From Flaviaestuariibacter sp. (GTDB lineage Bacteria > Bacteroidota > Bacteroidia > Chitinophagales > Chitinophagaceae), in assembly GCA_025963645.1 (NCBI GenBank), contig JAOQAI010000017.1, positions 186,001 through 250,000 of the forward strand: a stretch of DNA of 64,000 nucleotides. The letters are read 5' to 3'. The stretch's first letter is position 1; each line of letters begins with the position of its first letter. The notes below the pieces were generated by a model. That model made no database searches. It saw only the letters and a list, made by a program, of their open reading frames with translations, and was not told the origin of the DNA. The translations under genes were made by a program, and so were the position numbers. Positions 49,565 through 58,706 of this stretch are shown here, piece after piece.

Positions 49565-50407
49565 TTATTTTTTCAGTTTTGGATACATGGCTTCAAATGC
49601 CCAGTACACCGCTTTATGCAATATCGTTCCATGGTCCTCCGCGGGGAAGTACTGAAAGCTAACCTTTAGATTCTTCTTCTGCGATTTCCGGAGCAGGTTT
49701 ACCAGCTGGCGGGAGTCGGCTTCCATCACCGGCCCTTCCTTTCCCACGGCGACCGCTACCGTAACCGGGGCCCTGAAGCCGGAAGCGGTCACTTTGGATT
49801 GCACCTTAAGCAGGCTTTCCTTATCCCACCATAAGCTTGGGCTGACGATGATATAGTGGGTAAAGAGCTCGGGCTTTTTAAATAAGATCTCGGTTGCCAG
49901 CAGCCCGCCCAGCGACTGGCCAATAATGGTTTTGGAGGAAGTGGTCTTATATTCCCTTTGAATGAAGGGCTGCAGCTCTTCCCCGATATACCGCATGAAG
50001 GCTTGGGATCCACCGGTAGTGGGAAAGTCCTTCCGGTCTTTTTCGATGGTAGTGGGGTAGGTAAAATCTCTTCTGCGGTCCGTGTTGGCAATGCCTACCA
50101 GTATAGAAGCGGGCAGCTGCGCCACCCAGGGAAAGTTGGCGAACTGCATCAGCCCGGCAATATGAATAAAGTCTTCATCGGCAGAGCCATCCAGCAAATA
50201 GACAACCGGGTAGTTGATGCTGTCTTTCGCATCGTAACCAGCAGGCAAATAAATATTCACCACCCGCTTCTCTCCCAGCAGTTTCGAAGGAAGTTCGATG
50301 GTGGTGCCGAGGATAAAGGGGGATCGCTTGACAGCGGCGGTACTGTCCTGTCCAAACAAAGCGAGGCAAAAGAAAAAAGAAGCAAAAAGGGTAAGGGAGT
50401 ATTTCAT
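49565..50407 (-). CDS. Exported alpha/beta hydrolase of the esterase D/Fes-IroE type
   Basis: The 280-residue protein has a signal peptide (ending LALFGQ). The fold markers are VVNIYLPAGYD, PVVYLLDGSADEDF, the nucleophile elbow IIGQSLGGLLA near residue 165, SPSLWWDK, and the final His in AEDHGTILHKAVYWAF. This set is typical of enterochelin-esterase-like putative esterases. Bacterial relatives hydrolyse siderophore esters or other acyl esters; no siderophore genes are nearby, so the substrate is open. Confidence 0.9.
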   Translation of the reverse strand: MKYSLTLFASFFFCLALFGQDSTAAVKRSPFILGTTIELPSKLLGEKRVVNIYLPAGYDAKDSINYPVVYLLDGSADEDFIHIAGLMQFANFPWVAQLPASILVGIANTDRRRDFTYPTTIEKDRKDFPTTGGSQAFMRYIGEELQPFIQREYKTTSSKTIIGQSLGGLLATEILFKKPELFTHYIIVSPSLWWDKESLLKVQSKVTASGFRAPVTVAVAVGKEGPVMEADSRQLVNLLRKSQKKNLKVSFQYFPAEDHGTILHKAVYWAFEAMYPKLKK

Positions 50408-50429
50408 AAAGCGAGTTCTTAAAAAGTTA

Positions 50430-51140
50430 TCAGGTGGGGATGTATACCTTTCCAGTAACGGTCGCTACAGTTGCATTATTTGCAACACGTATCCAGCGCA
50501 GGTTAATAAGGCAGATCCACAACAGGAAATAAAGAAACGTGATCTTTTGCACTACCGGTAAATAGTACATCAGGTTATTGCCATAGTAAAGAAGATTATT
50601 CAGCCCGATAAGTACCAGCACAAGAAGCCCCATGTACAGCAATCGGGTCCATCCTAATTTCTTTAAACCAATCAACGTACCGGCGAGGGCAATTAACCCA
50701 AACCCGCCAGCTACATTAATAATGGTATCATGCAGCCCGGTGAAGAGGAAGGCCCCGATCGTCATTGCCAGAAAACCGGAAGCCTGAATAAGCCGCCGCG
50801 TTCCTCTTCTCAAATCAGCCCGAACAGGAAAGGTGAACCAGAAGATGACCAGGGTAAGACTTAGTACACCCATGGCAGCAAAAGCTATGGGTTGCGCCGC
50901 ATTGTGCCGGCCGTTAATAGCGGTATCGCTTAAAAGATTGCACCAGTAGTTTTGTGACCAGCTAAAGCCCCCGGAACTTTTGTTTAGATAATTGCCCCCG
51001 GGGTAATACTGTGTAGCGATAAAATAAAGCACCATAAACAAACCGCATCCTAAAAGCGGCAATAGCTGCCAAAAAAAGTACCATCGTTTACGGGCTATGC
51101 TTATCAAGCGTTTAATGTTTTTAAAATTTATGTATTGCAA
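50430..51140 (-). CDS. Polytopic membrane protein (DUF998-like)
   Basis: The 236 residues hold about seven membrane helices. Between the first two lies YYPGGNYLNKSSGGFSWSQNYWCNLLSD, and HDTIINVAGGFGL follows the fourth. The segment pattern resembles DUF998-type frpC-like membrane proteins, but I cannot be certain. No catalytic motif is seen. It lies 22 bp upstream of the esterase on the same strand and probably belongs to the same transcript. Confidence 0.7.
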   Translation of the reverse strand: MQYINFKNIKRLISIARKRWYFFWQLLPLLGCGLFMVLYFIATQYYPGGNYLNKSSGGFSWSQNYWCNLLSDTAINGRHNAAQPIAFAAMGVLSLTLVIFWFTFPVRADLRRGTRRLIQASGFLAMTIGAFLFTGLHDTIINVAGGFGLIALAGTLIGLKKLGWTRLLYMGLLVLVLIGLNNLLYYGNNLMYYLPVVQKITFLYFLLWICLINLRWIRVANNATVATVTGKVYIPT

Positions 51141-51286
51141 AATCTCAGTTGAAGGGAAATTGAATTAAAAAATCTTTATTGAGCAATTACAGATTTTCTA
51201 AAACTAAAACAGTTGCAATTAAGTTAGATAATTGGATGACTCCCGGTACAGAATACTGAGGTAGATTGACTAATCTCATTTTCTGT

Positions 51287-53449
51287 TTACATGCTCTTCT
51301 TTGGCTGAAACGCCGGGTAGCCTAGCGTCCAGTAAATAAAGCTCATGGTATCCGTGAACCGACTGATGAGGTCGGCTGTTGATTCCTGCGCACCGTGCCC
51401 GGAATCAAAGTTCACCCGCAGCAGCACGGGCTGACCTGATGGATTCAGTTCGCGCAGGCGGGCATAGGTCTTTGCCGAATGCCATACGGGCACACGATTA
51501 TCATTAAAGCCATGCACAAACAGCACAGCGGGATAAGCCACGCCGCCCTTCAGGTGATGGTAGGTGCTCATTTCGTATAAGGCGTCAAAGCCTTCCTTGG
51601 TCGTTGTGCTTCCAAACTCGGTGATATTACCAAACCCGTTCGGTGCCCGTTCTGCTCCCACCATATCCAGGCAACCCACGGAGATCACCGCTGCCCGAAA
51701 CAGGTCAGGGCGCTCGGTGATGCTCCGTCCTGCCGTTATGCCTCCGGCGCTGCCGCCGGAAAGCACCAGCTTCTTCGGGCTTGTCCACTTGTTTGCGATA
51801 AGATATTCCGCGCAGGCGATCACGTCCTTCCAGGTATTGGGCTTGGTGGCGATCATGCCCGCTTTATGCCAGTCCTCGCCATAGATGCCGCCGCCCCGCA
51901 CATGGGCTACCGCCCGCACATAACCGTTATTAAAGCGGATGTCATCTTCGGGCCAGTAATAGGGTTCGTCCTGGTGTCCGTAAGCGCCATACGCTGAAAA
52001 GCCCACATAGTTATTGCCATTGAGCACCGTGCCTTTTTTATACACCAGGGTCATGGGTATCAGCACGCCATCAGCGCCCCTGGCTTTTACTTCCTTCACC
52101 TCCAGTCCCTTGGCCCCAATAGGTGCATATTGCTGGATGGGCGAAAGCGTAATGCGGCCAGTGGCGGCGGTGTATTGATACAAGCCAAGCGTCCGTGTCC
52201 AGGAACTGATGGTGAGCGCAACATCGGAGGAGCGGGGGGAAACATAACTGAAGCGCACTTGCCCGGATACCGGCAGCGGCAGATCCTTGCGCTTATCCGT
52301 CGCATACGGAAACGCGATGAGCTTGCCGCCTTCATCGGACAGGGCGGTCAGTAGCAGTTGGTCCTTTGTGCCCCGCATTTCATTGATCACAAAGGATTGT
52401 TCGGGCAATACCGTCACCGGGTGTTGCAGGTCGGGGCGGCTCAGGCTGGTGCGCAACACCTTAAAGCGCGATGCATCCTTGTACGTCAACAGGTAAATAG
52501 CGTCTCCATGCGCCACATAGCTTACCACGCCATCGGCAAAATCGCAGATAGGGGTCCATTCGGAAGCGAGGGACAGTGTGGCTTTGGGCGTTACATAAAT
52601 GCGCAGCTCCTTGCTCACCATATTCTTGACTATGCCCATCGCCCAGGGACAGGCTGCCGGCATATCCAGCTGGATCATATCCTCCCGCTTGCGCGGTATC
52701 TTTTGCGAAGCCCAATCAATGACCAGTTCGTCGGTAGTGCTATCCCGCCCGATACCATGCTTATAGATAACGGTACTGTCGTATTTGTGTACGGGGTCGC
52801 CCATGCCATAAAAAGGTGCGTATGCATAATACAACACCGAGTCGTACCGGTCGTCGAAAGCGAGCGGCATTTTACGCGGCCCGTTGAGATAGGTGTCGAG
52901 GTTCTTGCGCCCTGTCTTACGGTCGTCAATAAAGCTTATCGCTTCAGACTCGTTGCCACCCACTATCAATAAATAGGAGAGAAAACGATCGTGTGCACTG
53001 GTGAACAGGCCCGCCAGCGAAATATTGTTGCTCTTTAAATGGGGGAAGGCTTTTACCGGGTCCATCACCAGGTACTCCTTGCCCCTGGCGTCGTAGCGGT
53101 ACAGCACCGGGTTGTTTTGTGTGGGGTAACGCTTGATGGCGTACCATTCCTTCGCAATGCGCTCCACTGAATTGATCTCTTCAAAGCCGGATTCCTCGAG
53201 TCGCTTCTTTACCTGCTTATACAAGGGTTGATAGCCGGGCAGGCTTTTCAGCAAGGCTGTTGCCCGGTCCGATTCGCTCTTCATCCACGACCTCACATTG
53301 GCGCTGCCGGTGTCTTCCAGTTTGCGGTACGGATCAGACACTATTGTTTTGTAGAAGGTGTCCGTTCTTTCGGTCTTGAAGGACGCGGTGGATTGGGTCA
53401 TTGCCACCAGGGGCAGCAGTGCCAGCAGGGAGCACAAGGTTTTGGTCAT
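51287..53449 (-). CDS. Prolyl oligopeptidase family serine peptidase (S9A), exported
   Basis: The ATG at 53449 (MTKTLCSLLALLPLVAMTQS) opens a signal peptide; the track adds 24 codons. The 720 residues comprise a N-terminal helix-rich start (DPYRKLEDTGSANVRSWM), a seven-bladed propeller (about 70-430) and the hydrolase domain. The triad is visible as VLSGGSAGGI (Ser), HGFNDNRVP (Asp) and FDSGHGAQES (His). It cleaves Pro-containing peptides, probably in the periplasm. A decayed copy of its 3' end is at 46548. Confidence 0.94.
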   Translation of the reverse strand: MTKTLCSLLALLPLVAMTQSTASFKTERTDTFYKTIVSDPYRKLEDTGSANVRSWMKSESDRATALLKSLPGYQPLYKQVKKRLEESGFEEINSVERIAKEWYAIKRYPTQNNPVLYRYDARGKEYLVMDPVKAFPHLKSNNISLAGLFTSAHDRFLSYLLIVGGNESEAISFIDDRKTGRKNLDTYLNGPRKMPLAFDDRYDSVLYYAYAPFYGMGDPVHKYDSTVIYKHGIGRDSTTDELVIDWASQKIPRKREDMIQLDMPAACPWAMGIVKNMVSKELRIYVTPKATLSLASEWTPICDFADGVVSYVAHGDAIYLLTYKDASRFKVLRTSLSRPDLQHPVTVLPEQSFVINEMRGTKDQLLLTALSDEGGKLIAFPYATDKRKDLPLPVSGQVRFSYVSPRSSDVALTISSWTRTLGLYQYTAATGRITLSPIQQYAPIGAKGLEVKEVKARGADGVLIPMTLVYKKGTVLNGNNYVGFSAYGAYGHQDEPYYWPEDDIRFNNGYVRAVAHVRGGGIYGEDWHKAGMIATKPNTWKDVIACAEYLIANKWTSPKKLVLSGGSAGGITAGRSITERPDLFRAAVISVGCLDMVGAERAPNGFGNITEFGSTTTKEGFDALYEMSTYHHLKGGVAYPAVLFVHGFNDNRVPVWHSAKTYARLRELNPSGQPVLLRVNFDSGHGAQESTADLISRFTDTMSFIYWTLGYPAFQPKKSM

Positions 53450-53618
53450 GGAGGAGAAGGTTTGCTTACAAGGTAAACCTTTTGATGGAAATCGTTTGGA
53501 TACACACAACAGCCTGCCCATGCTAAGCGGCGGCCCTCTATCATCCTAAGCCTGACGAAGTTTTTTTTACTACTTTTTTTATGGAGTAAGATAATGGATA
53601 AAAGAAAAGAAACAGCGA

Positions 53619-54200
53619 CTAGATCCCGGCCTTCACACCCTTCTCTGCTGCCTCCGACACGGCAGCGCGGTGCAGGATTGTTTGTTGCGTCGCGGTATTA
53701 AAAGAAATTTCTATCCACCCGAAATACCGCTTGCTGTCGCGTAAGATATAGAATGGTAAAAAGCGATGGGCAGCGTGCTTCCAGGGGCCTTCCCAGTAGA
53801 GGGTACCATTTACCAACTCCACCCGTTGCGCCAGTAGGATGGCGGGGGCATTGAACCAATCATAACCAGCGAAAGCTGTCGCATGGATAGTAGCGCCCGG
53901 TTCCAGCCGTGGACTTTCTTCTGCCGCATTGATCGGGAAAAAAGTATTGAACGAGCCGGTAGCATAGAACTGTGTCTTATCTCCCGGCAGCGAGGGGTCG
54001 CCTACGAGGATGACAGAAAAACCAAGGTCGCGGTGCCCGTCCCCGTCGAGGTCAAGAAAAGCCGGGGTTCCCCTACCAACAGCCTGGTCCTGCAGGTTGA
54101 TATACCGCATGGAAGGCAAGGGTTCTGGTATTTCAGGACAGTTCTTTTTACAGGCTGAAAAACAAAGCGCAAAGACGGGTAGCAGGGAAAGAAACCGCAT
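53619..54200 (-). CDS. Lipoprotein with calcium-loop-like motif, function unknown
   Basis: I start at the ATG at 54200 (MRFLSLLPVFALCFSACKKN), which gives a clean SPII signal with lipobox CFSAC; the track start adds 67 unlikely residues. The 193-residue product contains AFLDLDGDGHRDLGF near residue 50, an FG-GAP/EF-hand-like metal loop, and later DSKRYFGWIEISFNTATQQT. It resembles short Bacteroidota lipoproteins of unknown role that are probably surface-exposed. Confidence 0.75.
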   Translation of the reverse strand: MRFLSLLPVFALCFSACKKNCPEIPEPLPSMRYINLQDQAVGRGTPAFLDLDGDGHRDLGFSVILVGDPSLPGDKTQFYATGSFNTFFPINAAEESPRLEPGATIHATAFAGYDWFNAPAILLAQRVELVNGTLYWEGPWKHAAHRFLPFYILRDSKRYFGWIEISFNTATQQTILHRAAVSEAAEKGVKAGI

Positions 54201-54623
54201 AGTAAATTCTTTTACACGAAAGTCTGCGCTTCGTAACGAATACACAATGCTTAGGGGAATGAACTGCACCATGCATCGTATGAAATGCCCGGCAAGGAAA
54301 TGTTGGTGTGTGTGGGATAGCCGTGGTATAGAACCACCATGAGGAGTGCAGTCTGTTTGTTCTTTTATACCACAACTGCCTTGGTTAAAGCCTTTCAACA
54401 CAACATTACAAAGAATGAAAAATGAGCTAATACAACCGTATTTGTTGTTCAGCCAATCGAACGGGACATGACTAAAAATGCATATTAATTTCTACTATAT
54501 GTATAGTTAAGTATCCGCTGAAACGTATAGCTGTGTTGCATTTCAGCGGATTTGCGTCTTTTTAAAGACAGATGTTTTATGGCATAAAAATTATGCATAA
54601 ATGGCACACTAAAAATATGAAAC
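54201..54623. other. Divergent intergenic region before the DUF4142 gene
   Basis: This 423-bp region is AT-rich and lacks a convincing ORF. It contains an 11-bp perfect hairpin at 54513-54551. I do not recognise a promoter with both boxes, nor any RNA gene. Confidence 0.4.
54513..54551 (+). promoter_or_regulatory. Orphan hairpin ATCCGCTGAAA / TTTCAGCGGAT
   Basis: A perfect 11-bp stem with a 17-base loop, followed by TTGCGTCTTTTTAAAG on the plus strand. It has the look of a terminator, but no plus-strand gene precedes it for 8 kb. It could end a small RNA made in the divergent region or act in the DUF4142 leader. Confidence 0.45.
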
Positions 54624-55643
54624 ATGAAAAAGAAACTGGTCATTGCTTCGCTATGTGCTTGCAGCATTTTTTTTGCCAATGCGCAAACAACAGGCACCAC
54701 ACAGGGTACCAATAAAAACACGAAAACAACAAACACATCAACCACAAAAAAAGGAGCGGCAACAAAGAAGAACACAACAACTACCAGCAGCTCGAACACC
54801 ACCAAGGGTACGACTACTACCGGTAACACCACCACAACGAATGGCAAGGCTACCGGCACCAATCGGAGTAACACAACAACCACAACCGGTACGGGGAATA
54901 CAAACAATACGAGCGGCAGTGGCAATACAGGCACTAGCGGAAACATGGGTACTACGGGTACTACGGGCACCACGGGAAATACCGGAACAACAGGCAATAT
55001 GGGTACTACCGGAAATACGAATACTGGTACTATGGGTACCACCAATACAGGCAGCACCGGTACGGGTACAACCACCACAACCGGTACCGGAAATACCCAA
55101 GGTCACATGGGTATGGACCATAACGGCATGAATGGTAGCACCGACGCGGGTGGGCAAATGACATCAACAGGGCGCTATTCAGCAATGGGTGTGCGCACCG
55201 GTTCCCTGCATAGAAAAGATATGAAGTTTGTCATGCTCGCCAATAGCAGCAATATGCTGGAGATCAGAGCCAGCCAGTTGGCTTTACAGGCTGCCGGTAG
55301 CCAGGCGGTCAAAGATTTTGCTTCGATGATGGTGCAGCACCATACGATGGCCGCTACCGAAATGAAGACGATGCTGGCCAACAAGGGAGCTATGATACCC
55401 GACACCGCTATGCTGTCACGCCACCGCATGCAGATGGATCTGTTGCCCAACCTGCAGGGAGCGGCTTTCGACAAGGCCTATATGCGCATTATGGTGGATG
55501 CACACGAAGAAGATGTAGATGAATTTGAAGACGAAACAACCGATGCACGGGACGCGGATATAAGAGCCTTTGCTACCCGCATGATGCCTATTTTACAAAC
55601 TCATTATACCCGTGCGAAAGAACTTCGTAATCAGGTAAGATAA
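54624..55643 (+). CDS. DUF4142 protein with Thr/Gly/Asn-rich exported linker
   Basis: The 339-residue protein starts with a signal peptide (ending FANAQ). Residues 22-180 are almost only Thr, Gly, Asn and Ser in repeats like GTTGNTGTTGNMG. Residues about 190-335 form a DUF4142 helical bundle of the ferritin-like type (DMKFVMLANSSNMLEI, SQAVKDFASMMVQHHTMAATEM, MRIMVDAHEEDVDEFED). DUF4142 proteins are periplasmic or surface-located and of unknown function. The linker could be a wall spacer or a target for O-glycosylation. The opposite strand shows a 197-codon Val-rich ORF that is only a shadow of the repeat. Confidence 0.9.
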   Translation: MKKKLVIASLCACSIFFANAQTTGTTQGTNKNTKTTNTSTTKKGAATKKNTTTTSSSNTTKGTTTTGNTTTTNGKATGTNRSNTTTTTGTGNTNNTSGSGNTGTSGNMGTTGTTGTTGNTGTTGNMGTTGNTNTGTMGTTNTGSTGTGTTTTTGTGNTQGHMGMDHNGMNGSTDAGGQMTSTGRYSAMGVRTGSLHRKDMKFVMLANSSNMLEIRASQLALQAAGSQAVKDFASMMVQHHTMAATEMKTMLANKGAMIPDTAMLSRHRMQMDLLPNLQGAAFDKAYMRIMVDAHEEDVDEFEDETTDARDADIRAFATRMMPILQTHYTRAKELRNQVR

Positions 55644-55660
55644 ACAGGTAAAATGTATGA

Positions 55661-55692
55661 AAAAAAACAGCCGCTTTAGTGGCTGTTTTTTT
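55661..55692 (+). terminator. Terminator after the DUF4142 gene
   Basis: A 10-bp stem AAAAACAGCC / GGCTGTTTTT with loop GCTTTAGT is followed by T. It can also serve the convergent receptor fragment. Confidence 0.88.
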
Positions 55693-55734
55693 ACCGCCTT
55701 GCAGCTATTGAGGTATTCCGTTCTTCTCGCGTTA

Positions 55735-57180
55735 CTATTTTATCCGGCTGTTCTCGTTCTCCAATGCTGATGCCCGGCTCCTTGGACCTTTTGCAGCCGC
55801 ATCGGCAAACCGGTAGGTAAAATTCAGCCGTATCTGCCGCGACTCGTAATAGCCATAGTTTCTCAGGTAAAATCCATTGAACTGTTGCTCCGAGCGGGAG
55901 CGGAGTCCTTTATAAATATCGGTAACGGAGAGCCGCAAGGTGCCCTTGGTTTTAAGAAGGGTTTTTTGCAGACCGAGGTCAACGCCGCTGGTGCCGCGAC
56001 TGATCTCGTTGGCGCCGGCCAGCCGCCGGGAACTGTAATAAGCACCTATCTCGCCCGTCATTTGATACGGCAGCTTAATACGCTGCTGCAAATTAACACG
56101 GCCCGCCAATTGTCGCAGCTCGAGGGGACGGGCGGCATCGAAGGCAATGTCGTTATGTACCCGGAAGAGTACCCCGCTAAGGGTGGCGTCCCAGCCCTTC
56201 CGGAAAACCAGGTTATGTGTCAGCGTGAGGGAGAGGTGTTTTTGCACACCCAGGTTGCGTGGTATCATCACGATCTTGCTTCCCTGTAGTGTATCGGTGA
56301 TGCGGGTGGCAAAGGCATCCGTATTAGCATAAGCCACGGACAGCACCGTGCCACTTTTATAAACCCACTGCAACGCTACACGGTGCGTAAGCTGGGGCTG
56401 CAGGAAGGGGTTCCCCTGCCAGAAAGAAAGTTCGTCGAGCAGGTAGATAAACGGATTGAGATCCTGGTAAGCAGGGCGGTCAATTCGGCGGGCATAGACT
56501 AGCGAAAGGGCATGGTTAGCTGCCGGCTTCACCGCCACGCTAAAGGAGGGAAAAACATCAGTATAGGAGCGCTTAATCCCCTGGGTGGTATCCTTACCTG
56601 AAGCTTTAAAAAACAGTTGCCCGTCGGAAACCGTTCGCTCCACACGGACGCCTCCCTGGAAGGACCAGCCGCCCTTGGTCTTTTTATAGTTGACGTAGCC
56701 GGCTTGCACCCCTTCTTTGTAGTGGAAGGTGTTGGTTCGCTGATCATCCAGGCTGTCAGCAATAGGTAGCAAGTGAAAGAAGCTGGCGCCATTGCGGGTG
56801 CTGACGTCGGACAGCTTCATGCCGGTTTCAAGGGTGCCTTTGGCAACGGTGCGGGTGTAATCAAACTTAACTGCCTTCAGGTCTATGTCAATATCGGTAA
56901 AGGAGCGGTAGCGGTTCTGGCCCAATGGCGCTGACCCCGCATCGCGGTAGGCATTGGATTGCAGGTTCGCATTGCCATTGTCAAAAGAGCCCCAATCCAC
57001 ATCAATGTTCACCGCGGCCCTTCTCGTTTTCGTACTTATAATTTGTATTCAGGTTATAGCGTTCGGTCCGCTGGAAGTAGTAGTCGTTAACGGCATAGAG
57101 GGTTTGCTCAAGGTCGGGTGCGTTTGGTTTGCTGATGCCGGTAGTGGTGCGGGTAATGCCTCCGCCAAAGACAAAGTTGC
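55735..57180 (-). pseudogene. Outer-membrane beta-barrel receptor remnant, N-terminus missing and frameshifted
   Basis: The 425-codon ORF (55735-57012) is the C-terminal barrel of a TonB-receptor-like OMP_b-brl_3 protein: FSVAVKPAANHALSLVYARRIDRPAYQDLNPF and the final RQIRLNFTYRF. Upstream, in another frame (57014 to about 57180), come TTGISKPNAPDLEQTLYAV and TNYKYENEKGR. Skipping one G at about 57013 joins them as KGR-VNIDVDWGS. Before about 57180 the homology stops, and the plus-strand fragment begins. Signal peptide, regulatory domain and plug are all missing. The gene cannot make a functional receptor as read. Confidence 0.75.
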
Positions 57181-57499
57181 CGGTGAGCAGCACAAATTGC
57201 GCAAGCGCCGGGACAAGCTGGAAATATATTCGTTCCGTTACTATTATGCACTGGCAGAAAACGTAGCGGTAAATGGCTCTATGGGAAGGGAACACTTCGA
57301 GGTAGAGCCGGAAGGGGATGCCATAACCATAAATGTTTTCCGGTTCAATAGCAATGGCCATAGGGAAGTCTCACCCTATTACAAGCGGATCTTCACACGT
57401 CGTGAGACCAAGCGCATCACCTTACAGGGTTTTGGTGGCGGTGATACGTTTGACATTGGGAAAGACCTGCGGGGAATTTCTATAAGAACCATTAAATAG
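57160..57499 (+). pseudogene. Fragment of a metallophosphoesterase/BamA-type gene
   Basis: The plus-strand frame from about 57160 reads LRKRRDKLEIYSFRYYYALAE, NGSMGREHFEVEPEGDAI, YYKRIFTRRETKRITLQGFGG and stops after SIRTIK at 57499. I recognise this as the middle part of the long Bacteroidota proteins that join a metallophosphoesterase to a BamA-like barrel (compare TFxxxETKEIRLYGLGGDD). Both ends are missing: phosphoesterase motifs before and barrel after. The left part of the ORF (56954-57160) is antisense to the receptor remnant. It is best read as a recombination scar. The left boundary is approximate. Confidence 0.6.
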
Positions 57500-57538
57500 C
57501 CATGGTGGTTTATAGGGGTTCAACAATCACTTACCGCA

Positions 57539-58699
57539 TTATTCAAACACCAGCGTGAGCTTGAGGGATGGGCTGAAGTGGCGAAAGAAGTCATTGAAAT
57601 AGAACTCGGGCTCCAGCATAATGTTTTTGGCTTGCAGACCCGGCAAGGTAAACTTGAATGTATGCCGTTCAAACCAATCGCCATTACGGTTAACCAGGTA
57701 ACCAAGCGAAACGTTGGTAGCAAAGTTTAGTTCTTTAGTATTAGTGCTGGAGAACATATTGTACTTGTACTTGAAGGTGATGAAATCATTGCGGTCCATT
57801 GTGACCTTGCCACCCGCCGCCGCATTATTACGAAAGAAGAAATAGGGCTCCCAGAGCAGTATGAAATGCTGCTTTTGGTTAGTATATACGTCCCGTACAA
57901 CCTCGAATCCAACACCAACAGACGGTGTCCAGGCACCCCTGGCATATTGAATCCCTACTTGTGTATATGGCGTAAAGCGGGTGCGCCGGGTATAGCCTTT
58001 AAGTTCGCCAATAGGCGCACCCAACTTTTTTTGCGTAACCACATTATAGGTGGCGGCAAACCGGTTGTAATAACTGTTCCGCGAGGAATTATAGAGATTT
58101 CGGCCCAGGTCGGCTTTCAGCGTGGTAAGCGCCCATTCCAGGTCGGATCCCTGGATGCTTGACAGGTCGGTGATATTATTGAGATAGAGGGTAACGAAAT
58201 AGAGTTGATCCACATAAATCTTTTTCTTGTTGCTCGTCATCTCCCGCTTGGTGAGCAGGGAGATACGCAAGGTATCCTGCTCCATTTTTAGTTGGGCGGT
58301 ATCGGTTCCTTTAATCCGAAAGAGATTGCCGGTCTGCGGGTATTCCAGGAACCGCAGGCGGGTGTCCACCGCATTCTGGTAATAGTCAATGCGGCGGCTG
58401 ACCAGCGGCTTGTTGAAGCTGTCCGAAAAGGGCTGCAGCGTACGCCAGACCTGCTTCAGCAGCGAATCAAGATTGGTGAGGCTTTGCAGTTGTTCGATAT
58501 AGCTTAGCTCGATGCTCAGCCGGTTACCGTTGTGCAGGTAAAAGTTGAAATTATTTCTCAGCGTACCGGGCTTGGGACGATTGAACATGTTTTCGGTGCG
58601 GCTGCTTTGCGGGTACGCCTGGTCATAGATGACGATTTGGGACAAAAGGGAGCCTGTACCGGCAACTGCCAGCACCAGCAAGAGTGCAATTCGTTTCAT
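57539..58699 (-). CDS. Exported beta-barrel-like protein of an ECF sigma operon
   Basis: The 386-residue protein has a signal peptide (MKRIALLLVLAVAGTGSLLSQ) and then an N-terminal helical part with FYLHNGNRLSIELSYIEQL, followed by alternating strands and ending with Phe-Glu (LTLVFE), as expected for an outer-membrane barrel. No family name is recognised. It is the last gene of the sigma, putative anti-sigma, barrel group, with 7 bp to the gene before it. It may be the main target or the signal receiver of that system, which is only a positional inference. Confidence 0.75.
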   Translation of the reverse strand: MKRIALLLVLAVAGTGSLLSQIVIYDQAYPQSSRTENMFNRPKPGTLRNNFNFYLHNGNRLSIELSYIEQLQSLTNLDSLLKQVWRTLQPFSDSFNKPLVSRRIDYYQNAVDTRLRFLEYPQTGNLFRIKGTDTAQLKMEQDTLRISLLTKREMTSNKKKIYVDQLYFVTLYLNNITDLSSIQGSDLEWALTTLKADLGRNLYNSSRNSYYNRFAATYNVVTQKKLGAPIGELKGYTRRTRFTPYTQVGIQYARGAWTPSVGVGFEVVRDVYTNQKQHFILLWEPYFFFRNNAAAGGKVTMDRNDFITFKYKYNMFSSTNTKELNFATNVSLGYLVNRNGDWFERHTFKFTLPGLQAKNIMLEPEFYFNDFFRHFSPSLKLTLVFE

Positions 58700-58706
58700 G
58701 ATAGAT

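Noticed and set aside
54485-55078. 197-codon Val/Pro-rich minus-strand ORF
   Set aside because: It is the reverse reading of the Thr/Gly/Asn repeat of the DUF4142 gene, which has a signal peptide and a known domain.
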